Of a stretch of 64,000 nt of DNA, positions 58,003 through 64,000 are shown in pieces. This DNA is from Cyanobium sp. PCC 7001. GTDB taxonomy: Bacteria > Cyanobacteriota > Cyanobacteriia > PCC-6307 > Cyanobiaceae. Location of the stretch: assembly GCF_000155635.1 (NCBI RefSeq), contig NZ_DS990556.1, positions 447,921 to 511,920 of the forward strand, written 5' to 3'. The stretch's first letter is position 1; each line of letters begins with the position of its first letter. Below the pieces are notes generated by a model, which saw nothing but the letters and a program-made list of their open reading frames with translations, made no database searches and was not told where the DNA came from. Position numbers and translations under genes: made by a program.

Positions 58003-58958
58003 CAGAGCAGCTCCCGCAGCGCCGGCAGCTGGTCGCGCATCGCCCGGTGCCCCAACGCGATGATCCGGCTGGCCTCATGAAAGTCAAAGATGGCGAAGTC
58101 ATGCAGGGGCGGCTCCACCAGCAGATCCGGCACGTGCACCTCCAGCCGTCCGCGGGTCACCTGCTGCTCCATCACGTTGAGCGACGTGCCGATCACCTCG
58201 AAGATGTTCGGTCCGGGGTCCTCCGCATCAAACCACTGATCCATCTTGTCGTTGAGGGTGTCCTGGAGGCTCTCGAAGCGCTGCTGCAGGTTGCGCAGAA
58301 AGGTCTCGCGGCGTTGGTTGACCCCTTCACGTCTCTTCCTTTCCACCGTCTCCTGGTTACGGGACTCACCCACCGCGGACGGCCGGGCTGTTTCCGCCAG
58401 CCCGCCGGTCACGTGGTTGCGGTTCAGGTTCACCGCAATCACCAGCTCGGCCCCGAGGTCGCGGGCCACGTCCACCGGCACCGGATTGACGATGCCGCCA
58501 TCCCCGAGGAAGCGGTCTCCATCGCAGAACGGGGTGAAGATGCCCGGCACCGAGATGCTGGCCCGCACCGCATCCACCATGCAACCGGAGCGGAGCTGCA
58601 CCTCCTTGCCGCGGATCAGGTCGGTGGCCACGCAGCAGAACGGGATCGCGGCGTCCTCGATCCGCATGGCCTGCATGTGCTCCGACAGCAGCTCGTAGAC
58701 GCGGTTGCCGTCGAGCAGGCCGCTGGTGGGAAACACCATGTCGAAGTAGGTCAGCAGGTCGCGCCAGCGCAGATCCCGCACGAAATCCTCGAGGTCGTCC
58801 AGTTCCCCCGCGCAGTACATCGCCCCCACGAGGGCGCCGATGCTGGCGCCGGCAATGCCGCTGATGCCGATGCCCTCCTCCTGCAGGGCTCGGATCACGC
58901 CGATGTGGGCCCAGCCCCGGGCACCACCGCTGCCGAGGGCCAGTCCAACCTGTTTCAC
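58002..58958 (-). CDS. patatin-like phospholipase
   Basis: A 318-residue RssA-type patatin lipase that would release fatty acids from membrane lipids. LALGSGGARGWAHIGVIRAL is the oxyanion loop, GASIGALVGAMYC the GxSxG nucleophile, and GDGGIVNPVPV the catalytic DG-motif. About 120 residues after the core are helical and charged. Start is GTG at 58958. The first gene of the patatin / unknown / MscS unit. Confidence 0.92.
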   Translation of the reverse strand: MKQVGLALGSGGARGWAHIGVIRALQEEGIGISGIAGASIGALVGAMYCAGELDDLEDFVRDLRWRDLLTYFDMVFPTSGLLDGNRVYELLSEHMQAMRIEDAAIPFCCVATDLIRGKEVQLRSGCMVDAVRASISVPGIFTPFCDGDRFLGDGGIVNPVPVDVARDLGAELVIAVNLNRNHVTGGLAETARPSAVGESRNQETVERKRREGVNQRRETFLRNLQQRFESLQDTLNDKMDQWFDAEDPGPNIFEVIGTSLNVMEQQVTRGRLEVHVPDLLVEPPLHDFAIFDFHEASRIIALGHRAMRDQLPALRELL

Positions 58959-58998
58959 GCTGCAGTCTCCGTTCCCGCCACAGCCTGCTTCAGCCAGT

Positions 58999-59032
58999 GT
59001 CCCGCTGCCATGACGGTCCCGCTGCCATGACG
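58999..59032. repeat. 17-bp tandem duplication
   Basis: gtcccgctgccatgacg occurs twice in direct succession (58999-59015 and 59016-59032) upstream of the patatin gene, in the 108-bp gap to the next gene. Confidence 0.95.
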
Positions 59033-59066
59033 GCCCCGAGCTACGGACCACCGCGCTTCCAGGAGC

Positions 59067-59966
59067 CTAAGTCTGATCGCCGGGCGGCTCCGGCGGGATC
59101 CAGCGGGCGGCCCAGCGACCGAGCGGTCCCGACTCCAGCAGCTGCTGGTGCAGCGTCCTCAGCTCGTCGCTGCGCTGCTGCCGCCGCTGGGCCTCGGTGG
59201 GCACACAATCGGTGAAGGGCATGCGGGTCCGGGCCGCCACAAAGGCCCCCAGCCCCCGCAGGCTCGAGGGGTCGTCGCTGGCAGTGTCCAGAGTGAGGGG
59301 CTTGCCGTCGGTTCCCTTGGCCTGCAGCCGGTAGCTGCGATCGCCATCGGCGTCCACCGATTCCCGGAGCTCCAGGTCCCGGCCCTCCCCCACCACGTGC
59401 ACCCGGCCGGCGAAGCGCCGCTGCAGCACCAGACGGCGGGCCTCCAGCCGCCACTCCTTCCGTCCGGCCAGCAGCCACGCCAACCCCCAGGCACAGGCCA
59501 GGGTGAGCCCGCCCAGCACGGCCGCCTCCAACCGCTGCCGTTCGCTGCCCAGGCGTGTGATCTCCACCCGACGGTCATCCAGCACCGCCACCAGAGCGCC
59601 GGCCTGGGGTCCCTGGACTGTCGCCTCGAAGCGCCGGATCTGCTTCCAGCCGATGCGGCGGCAGCGCCTGAACGGCCCCTCCCAGCGGCACACCACCAGC
59701 TCCTGGTGCCCCTCCGAATGTCCACAGGCAGCGCAGCACCTCCCCCACCGCCAGGACCCCTCCGAGGGTCCACAGGCCCCCCACAGCACCCACAGGGCGA
59801 AGCTTTCGCCGGCCCCCCACCCCACCAGCCACGCCGACAGGAAGCCGGCCACCAGAAAGCGTCCCGGTCCCTCGGCCCTGAGGCGGCAGCGCGGTGTCCC
59901 TTCGGCAGCTGCAGGGGGGCTCAGAAGCTGCGGTGGGGACACTGGATGCCCAGGCCGGCCATGCAT
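59067..59966 (-). CDS. membrane protein of unknown function, possible double frameshift
   Basis: A 299-residue frame. The C-terminal half is clearly protein-like (RIGWKQIRRFEATVQG, LAVLDDRRVEI-type strands, one membrane helix LGGLTLACAWGLAWLLAG, then an RVHVVGEGRDLELR domain). Around 59730-59800 the frame yields an odd cysteine-rich stretch (CGPSEGSWRWGRCCAACG), whereas the neighbouring frame there gives a good membrane helix (LWTLGGVLAVGEVLRCLW). This suggests two compensating indels. ATG at 59966 is the best start. Family unknown. Confidence 0.55.
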   Translation of the reverse strand: MHGRPGHPVSPPQLLSPPAAAEGTPRCRLRAEGPGRFLVAGFLSAWLVGWGAGESFALWVLWGACGPSEGSWRWGRCCAACGHSEGHQELVVCRWEGPFRRCRRIGWKQIRRFEATVQGPQAGALVAVLDDRRVEITRLGSERQRLEAAVLGGLTLACAWGLAWLLAGRKEWRLEARRLVLQRRFAGRVHVVGEGRDLELRESVDADGDRSYRLQAKGTDGKPLTLDTASDDPSSLRGLGAFVAARTRMPFTDCVPTEAQRRQQRSDELRTLHQQLLESGPLGRWAARWIPPEPPGDQT

Positions 59967-60088
59967 CCGTTCTAGGGGCGGCCAGGCGCCGCCACCAGCG
60001 GCCAGGGTTCGGCTGGGTTCGGTTCCCCGGCTACAGAGCCCCAGGCCTTCGGGCCCAGAATGACCACCTCTGCCGTCTCGGCCGCGCC

Positions 60089-60352
60089 ATGGCAAGCTCC
60101 GATCCCCTCCACCGCGCCGGTCTGCCGCGTCAGGGCCCCCCCTCGGCTCTGGTGGCTCCCGTGCTCGGTCTGGCCGCAGTCGGGGCCCTGGTGGTGATCC
60201 CGCTGGTGCTGATGGCCGCCATCCCCCTGGTGCTGGCCTCCGTGCTGGTGGTGGGCGGTGCCCTGGCGGTGGGGCTTTCGCTCTGGGCCACCGTCGAAGC
60301 CCTGGCGGCCTTCGAGCGCTGGCTTGAGACCGACCGCCGATTCCAGCGCTAG
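60089..60352 (+). CDS. small membrane protein, unknown
   Basis: An 87-residue protein with two strongly hydrophobic segments (LVAPVLGLAAVGALVVIPLVLMAAIPLVLASVLVVGGAL) and a short charged end (AAFERWLETDRRFQR). Probably an integral membrane protein. ATG at 60089. No family recognised. Confidence 0.65.
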   Translation: MASSDPLHRAGLPRQGPPSALVAPVLGLAAVGALVVIPLVLMAAIPLVLASVLVVGGALAVGLSLWATVEALAAFERWLETDRRFQR

Positions 60353-60413
60353 CGCTGCCGAGGCCGCTGTCCGGCGCTAAGGCTGGAGAGTAGGACGTGA
60401 CCCGCCGACCGCC

Positions 60414-60860
60414 ATGGCCTGCCTTGCCTCACCCCTCCGTGCCCTGCTCTCCAGGGCCTATTGGCAGGGATCGCTCCGCCGTCACCCGCTGTTGCCCGGG
60501 CTTTTCATCGGTTCTCTGGGGCTGACCGTCCTCTCCTCCGTCGCTGGCCTCGCGCCGCTCCAGGCCGAGGAACGGGTCACCCCCGCAGCCGTGCGCGCCA
60601 TCAACGTCGCCCGCACCTACGCCGTGCGGGTGAATGGCGGCCTGGAGCGCTACCGCCCGGCCCAGTGCATGTTCGCCACGGCAGCCCGCAGCAATCCCTG
60701 CCTGGTGGAGGAGAACGCCGACGGCTTCGTGTTCCGTTTTCTCGGCGGTCCTCCCGGCTGGGAGGAACGGGACCAGTTGCCCACCGCGGAGACCGAACTG
60801 CGGATTTCTCCCGATGGGCGCCGTGTCGAGCAGGTGGTGTACAACGACACACCGCGCTGA
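60414..60860 (+). CDS. exported protein of unknown function
   Basis: A 148-residue protein with an N-terminal hydrophobic segment (LPGLFIGSLGLTVLSSVAGLAPLQA) and a small mature domain containing a cysteine pair (AQCMFATAARSNPCLVEE) and FVFRFLGGPPGWEER. ATG at 60414. Family unknown; similar short secreted proteins are common in picocyanobacteria from memory. Confidence 0.65.
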   Translation: MACLASPLRALLSRAYWQGSLRRHPLLPGLFIGSLGLTVLSSVAGLAPLQAEERVTPAAVRAINVARTYAVRVNGGLERYRPAQCMFATAARSNPCLVEENADGFVFRFLGGPPGWEERDQLPTAETELRISPDGRRVEQVVYNDTPR

Positions 60861-60875
60861 ACCCAAACCGGGTTC
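60859..60875 (+). terminator. hairpin after the exported-protein gene
   Basis: A 6-bp stem gaaccc / gggttc with a 5-base loop starts within the stop codon. A pyrimidine-rich stretch with four T follows about 20 bp later, so termination is uncertain. Confidence 0.3.
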
Positions 60876-60926
60876 GCCCCCTACCCTGTTGCCTGCTTTT
60901 CAGGTCCGGGATGGTCCGGTGAGGGG

Positions 60927-61232
60927 ATGACAGGCAAGGCAGTTGTGGGTGGGCGTCGCTTCCGTGCCGGATGGGGCTCCTGGCTCCCCGGCCCTGCCGC
61001 ACGGGGGATTGACGCCACGCGCGACGCCGACCGGGCCTTGAGCCCGTCGGAGCGGCTGCGCCGTTCCAGCCGCGAGGATGCCCTTCAGGCCGTGGATCTG
61101 GCGGTGGTGGCCCAGGCTTACCTGGCCCGCGAAGCGGTGTATCTGGGCCGAGGCGATTTCTGGAAGTGGGACCAGGACGGCATTCCTGGCTGGCTGGTGC
61201 CCCAGCTCGCTGACCTGGGATTCCTGCCCTGA
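60927..61232 (+). CDS. hypothetical protein
   Basis: A 101-residue soluble-looking protein: a basic start, a charged helix (SPSERLRRSSREDALQAVDLAVVAQAYL), and an end rich in aromatic residues (YLGRGDFWKWDQDGIPGWLVPQLADLGFLP). ATG at 60927. Not recognised; codon use fits the neighbourhood. Confidence 0.6.
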   Translation: MTGKAVVGGRRFRAGWGSWLPGPAARGIDATRDADRALSPSERLRRSSREDALQAVDLAVVAQAYLAREAVYLGRGDFWKWDQDGIPGWLVPQLADLGFLP

Positions 61233-61269
61233 TCGGTGTCCGGCCGGTGGGATGTTTCACCGGCTGCAT

Positions 61270-61392
61270 TCAGCCCAGCAACCAGCGCAGCGCCGCGGCC
61301 AGCTGTCCCACGATCCCTTCATCCGTGAGGGCCTCCCCCACCACCGCGGCCAGAAAACCGAGCCTCGCCACCCACCCGTTCAGACGCTCCAC
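61270..61392 (-). CDS. high-light-inducible-protein-like fragment, start unclear
   Basis: The reading frame ending at 61270 contains VERLNGWVARLGFLAAVVGEALTDEGIVGQL as its core, which follows the HLIP / CAB helix pattern E-x-x-N-G-x-x-A-x-x-G-F ... E-x-x-T-x-x-G-I-x-x-Q (HLIPs bind chlorophyll in thylakoids under light stress). The usual arginine after NG is replaced. Typical HLIP lead sequence (RPWN) lies upstream in frame, but there is no ATG, GTG or TTG before it, so I give the GTG at 61392. It may be a gene with an odd start or a decayed copy. Confidence 0.45.
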   Translation of the reverse strand: MERLNGWVARLGFLAAVVGEALTDEGIVGQLAAALRWLLG

Positions 61393-61512
61393 CGCCGCCA
61401 GCGCTTCGGTGTTCCAGGGCCTCTCGGTGGTGAGTCCCTCACCGAACCCTAGAAACCTGGACCCTGGAACGGGCCCGCCTGCGCTAGGGATGGAGGCGTA
61501 GCCGACCGATCC

Positions 61513-61824
61513 ATGGACCTCCTCAGCAAGCGCCAGATCGTGGCCAGTGGCAGCGGCTGGGTGGCGGCCCTGCTCAACGTGGTGCCAGGGCTCGGCACCG
61601 GATACATCTACCAGCGCCGCTGGAAGGCCTACTGGATCACCTCGGTGCTCGCTACGCTCTGGTTCGGTGTCGGCCTTGTTCAGGGCCAGGGCGTGGATCC
61701 CACGCTGATGCCCGATGTGGTGCAGCGCAACCAGCTGGTGGGCCTGGCGGGCTTCCTGCTTCTGGCGGTGGTGACCGCGGTGGAGGCGGCCCGGGCCAGC
61801 GCCCGGGCTCAGCAGGAGGCCTGA
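61513..61824 (+). CDS. small membrane protein, unknown
   Basis: A 103-residue protein with three hydrophobic segments. LSKRQIVASGSGWVAALLNVVPGLGTGYIYQRRWKAYW is reminiscent of short TM2-like or cyanobacterial conserved membrane proteins that begin with a GLGxxYxxR element. ATG at 61513. It overlaps the thiol oxidoreductase gene at its 3' end by 16 bp. Confidence 0.72.
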   Translation: MDLLSKRQIVASGSGWVAALLNVVPGLGTGYIYQRRWKAYWITSVLATLWFGVGLVQGQGVDPTLMPDVVQRNQLVGLAGFLLLAVVTAVEAARASARAQQEA

Positions 61825-62249
61825 TCGGGGTCGACGGGCAGCCCGCGCCAGGCCAGAGCGCTGCGACGCGCCAGCAGCAGCAACGGGTAGAGCCACCGAG
61901 CCCGCCTCCGCTCCGCCATCACCAGCTTGAGCAACTGCAGCAGGGCCGTGCTGGGCCGCATCCGGGAACTGATCCAGGCGATCGCCTCGGCCCCGTGCCA
62001 CACCTGGTCTCCCTTCAGAACCATGGCGCCATCCCGCAGGTGATGGCCCCGCGCTGCCAACGCATGGCGGAGCGCCGTGTCGGCCCGGCCATCGCGGATC
62101 TGCAGATCGGGGATGCCGCCTTTCAGCTCACTGAGCAGGGCGAAGTGTCGGCAGAACAGGCAGCCGCCGTCGAAGACCAGCACCGGGGCTGAATCAGCTG
62201 AATCAGTGGTTGTCCCTGGGATCCGTCCCGAGCCACTCCTCCGAACCAC
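61809..62249 (-). CDS. DCC1-like thiol-disulfide oxidoreductase (DUF393)
   Basis: A 146-residue thioredoxin-fold protein. The family motif DGxCxxC is FDGGCLFCRHFALL near residue 26, followed by GAMVLKGDQVWHGAEAIAWI and the basic end WLYPLLLLARR. Function unknown. The start appears to be GTG at 62249; no ATG is available in frame. Confidence 0.85.
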   Translation of the reverse strand: MVRRSGSGRIPGTTTDSADSAPVLVFDGGCLFCRHFALLSELKGGIPDLQIRDGRADTALRHALAARGHHLRDGAMVLKGDQVWHGAEAIAWISSRMRPSTALLQLLKLVMAERRRARWLYPLLLLARRSALAWRGLPVDPDQASC

Positions 62250-62328
62250 GGCGGCATGTCACTGCAGGCAACATCCTGCCCAGCAGAACTTGTAGCTGCG
62301 ATCGCACCGGCCGGCGCTGCGCCTGGCG

Positions 62329-62375
62329 CATCCGACGACACGGTGCCTGGCCCATCCGATGACGCGGTGCCTGGC
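62329..62375. repeat. imperfect 24-bp tandem duplication upstream of hemJ
   Basis: catccgacgacacggtgcctggc (62329-62351) is followed, 24 bp on, by catccgatgacgcggtgcctggc (62353-62375), with a few mismatches. It lies about 30 bp before the hemJ start and may affect its promoter. Confidence 0.85.
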
Positions 62376-62404
62376 TTCTAGCCTGTGGCCCCCGGCGCAG
62401 CGGC

Positions 62405-62992
62405 ATGGTGTTCGTCTTCAGCTGGCCTCCAGAGGCCTACCTGTGGTTCAAGACGCTCCACATCGTGGGCGTGGTGGTGTGGTTCGCGGGCCTCTTCTAT
62501 CTGGTGCGCCTGTTCATCTACCACCGCGAGGCCGAGGAACTGGACCCCCCCTTGAAGCTGGCCTTCCAGGAGCAGTACGCCCTGATGGAACGCCGCCTCG
62601 CCAACATCATCACCACGCCGGGCATGGTGGTGGCCGTGGTCTGCGCCGTGGGGCTTCTGAGCGTGAATCCCACCTGGCTGCAGCAGGGCTGGATGCACGC
62701 CAAGCTCGCCTTCGTGGCCGCCCTGCTGGCCTATCACGCCTTCTGCTACCGGCTGATGGGGCAGCTGCAGCAGGGCCGCTGCAACTGGAACGGCCGCCAG
62801 CTGCGGGCCCTCAACGAGCTCCCAACCCTGCTGCTGGTGATCGTGGTGATGCTGGTGGTGTTCAAGAACCAGTTCCCCACCGGCGCCGCCACCTGGTTCG
62901 TGGTGGCCCTGGTGGTGTTCATGGCCGCGTCGATCCAGTTCTACGCGCGCTGGCGCCGGCTGCGGGCCGAGCGGCTGGCCGCCGACGCCTGA
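62405..62992 (+). CDS. hemJ: protoporphyrinogen IX oxidase HemJ
   Basis: A 195-residue membrane protein of four or five helices that makes protoporphyrin IX for haem and chlorophyll. The motifs YLWFKTLHIVGVVVWFAGLFYLVRLFIYH, RLANIITTPGMVV, WMHAKLAFVAALLAYH and LNELPTLLLVIVVMLVVFK are those of HemJ. ATG at 62405. Confidence 0.93.
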   Translation: MVFVFSWPPEAYLWFKTLHIVGVVVWFAGLFYLVRLFIYHREAEELDPPLKLAFQEQYALMERRLANIITTPGMVVAVVCAVGLLSVNPTWLQQGWMHAKLAFVAALLAYHAFCYRLMGQLQQGRCNWNGRQLRALNELPTLLLVIVVMLVVFKNQFPTGAATWFVVALVVFMAASIQFYARWRRLRAERLAADA

Positions 62993-62997
62993 GCCCG

Positions 62998-63669
62998 ATG
63001 GCCGTTCCCGCCTCTCCCCGTGCTTCCCATCCCCTGTCCGCCGTGCTGGCGCAGGTGGAGCCGGCCAGTTGTCCCACCCGGTTCAACTTCCACTGCCACA
63101 CCATCTGCAGCGATGGCAGCCTCACCCCGGAGGGCCTGGCCCATCAGGCTCTGGCGATCGGTCTCGATCACCTGGCCGTGACCGATCACCATGCCCTGCA
63201 GGCCCATGCCCCGATCTCCGCGGTGTTCGAGGCCGCCTCGGCGCGGGGCCAGGCGGTTCCGACCCTCTGGCGGGGTGTGGAGATCAGCTGTCTGCTGGAG
63301 GGGTGTCTGGTGCATGTGCTGGCCCTCGGCTTCGGAGCGGAGCACCCTTCCCTGGAGCCCTACCTGCAGGGCCGGTCCGTGGTGGGGCCAGCCCTGCGTG
63401 CCGGGGCCGTGGTGCAGGCCATCCATGCCGCCGGGGGCCTGGCTCTGCTGGCCCATCCGGCCCGCTACCGCCGCCCCTTCCCGCACCTGCTGGCGGCGGC
63501 GGCCGACCTCGGTTTCGACGGGGCCGAGGCCTGGTACGACTACGACCTCCAGGCGGCCTGGTCACCCACGCCGCTGGTGTGCGAGGCGATCGCCAGGGAT
63601 CTAGGCCATCGTCGCCTTTTGATGAGTTGTGGTACGGATACCCATGGGGTGAACCTCTGCGGCCGCTAG
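62998..63669 (+). CDS. PHP-domain phosphoesterase
   Basis: A 223-residue PHP-fold metal-dependent phosphoesterase. Metal ligands are seen in FNFHCHTICSDGSLTPE, LAVTDHHALQAH, RGVEISC, LLAHPARY and SCGTDTHG. Such proteins hydrolyse nucleotides or short oligonucleotides. ATG at 62998, 5 bp after the hemJ stop, so co-transcribed. Confidence 0.88.
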   Translation: MAVPASPRASHPLSAVLAQVEPASCPTRFNFHCHTICSDGSLTPEGLAHQALAIGLDHLAVTDHHALQAHAPISAVFEAASARGQAVPTLWRGVEISCLLEGCLVHVLALGFGAEHPSLEPYLQGRSVVGPALRAGAVVQAIHAAGGLALLAHPARYRRPFPHLLAAAADLGFDGAEAWYDYDLQAAWSPTPLVCEAIARDLGHRRLLMSCGTDTHGVNLCGR

Positions 63670-63699
63670 GGTTTGCTGACGCTTTCCCCTTGGCCGACG

Positions 63700-64000
63700 A
63701 TGGGTCTGTTTGATCGCCTGTTCTCCTCCGGCTCCGGCGCGAACAGCGCCCCTGCCGCCAAGCCCCAGCCCCGCAAGAAGACGGAGGCCGTCTTCCTGGA
63801 TGCCGATGCCGCCAGCAGCCTGGGCGATGTGAACCTGATGAAGCGGGCGAACACCATCCGCCACACCTTCCCCGGCACGGCCGACAACCCCGGCAACAAG
63901 GAGATGGTGGCCGAGGTGTCCTCGATGGAGACCAAGCTGGAGAAGATGTCCGAAGGCCTGCCTGGCGCCGCTCGCCGCGAGGCCGAACTGAATCTCACCG
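63700..64000 (+). CDS. conserved protein of unknown function, C-terminus beyond the window
   Basis: About 100 residues are visible from ATG at 63700. After a short amphipathic start (MGLFDRLFSSGSG) and a basic linker comes AVFLDADAASSLGDVNLMKRANTIRHTFPGT and a helical part. I recall similar short proteins in picocyanobacteria but no function. The end is cut by the window. Confidence 0.7.
   Translation, partial: MGLFDRLFSSGSGANSAPAAKPQPRKKTEAVFLDADAASSLGDVNLMKRANTIRHTFPGTADNPGNKEMVAEVSSMETKLEKMSEGLPGAARREAELNLT

Overview
The window looks like a chromosomal segment of a high-G+C picocyanobacterium (Cyanobium / Synechococcus type). I infer this from a dense set of cyanobacteria-typical genes: a DUF4079 membrane protein, the cyanobacterial form of Hfq next to dapF, DUF1995, DUF4330 and DUF1830 proteins, a BicA-type SulP bicarbonate transporter, HemJ, a GluR0-like receptor channel and a high-light-inducible-protein-like fragment. 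Genes are tightly packed, often with ATGA overlaps and GTG or TTG starts. I found no tRNA, rRNA, CRISPR array, prophage or insertion sequence.

Layout. 1-7041: an ABC exporter pair, then a likely nitrogen-scavenging block (NCS2-type nucleobase permease, carbon-nitrogen hydrolase, DUF819 membrane protein, glutamine-synthetase-like ligase, isochorismatase-like hydrolase). 7013-11282: a large Ca-binding repeat protein with almost identical 285-bp tandem repeats, then a noncoding gap. 11283-14109: DUF4079 protein and a cellulose-synthase-like glycosyltransferase. 14130-20067 (minus): a long gene string ending in an unusual single reading frame that joins a transglutaminase-like domain to a complete malic enzyme; it also holds a PPC/DUF296-glutaredoxin fusion, a zinc-ribbon protein, a 2-oxoglutarate oxygenase and a DUF427 protein. 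20209-22597: small hypotheticals, a short-chain dehydrogenase and a secreted protein. 22609-29286 (minus): sbcD-sbcC followed by a large CPBP-type membrane protease. 29328-38678: PfkB kinase, EamA protein, leuS, hfq, an extended dapF, a cysteine desulfurase, DUF1995, DUF4330 and a PBP4-type D,D-carboxypeptidase.

38679-40585 is an island of visibly lower G+C: one PhyH-like oxygenase flanked by about 0.5 kb of apparently noncoding DNA on each side. 40586-46554 holds a coiled-coil protein, coaD, a flavin reductase-like protein, uvrC and an FeS-type photolyase. 46565-50124 (minus): membrane-anchored MsrA, BicA, a double GNAT protein. 50214-55768: ABC1/UbiB-like kinase, the GluR0-like channel, a TerB-like protein, a cupin, a metallo-beta-lactamase-fold protein, DUF1830. 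55774-58958 (minus): a three-gene unit of patatin-like phospholipase, a protein of unknown function and an MscS channel. 59067-64000: small membrane and secreted proteins, a DCC-type thiol oxidoreductase, hemJ, a PHP-domain phosphoesterase and a gene cut by the window edge.

The most unusual items are the transglutaminase-malic enzyme fusion, the patatin/unknown/MscS unit, the nitrogen-scavenging block, the recently amplified repeats of the Ca-binding protein, the extended DapF, and a recurring habit of 14-24 bp tandem duplications in the gaps between genes.
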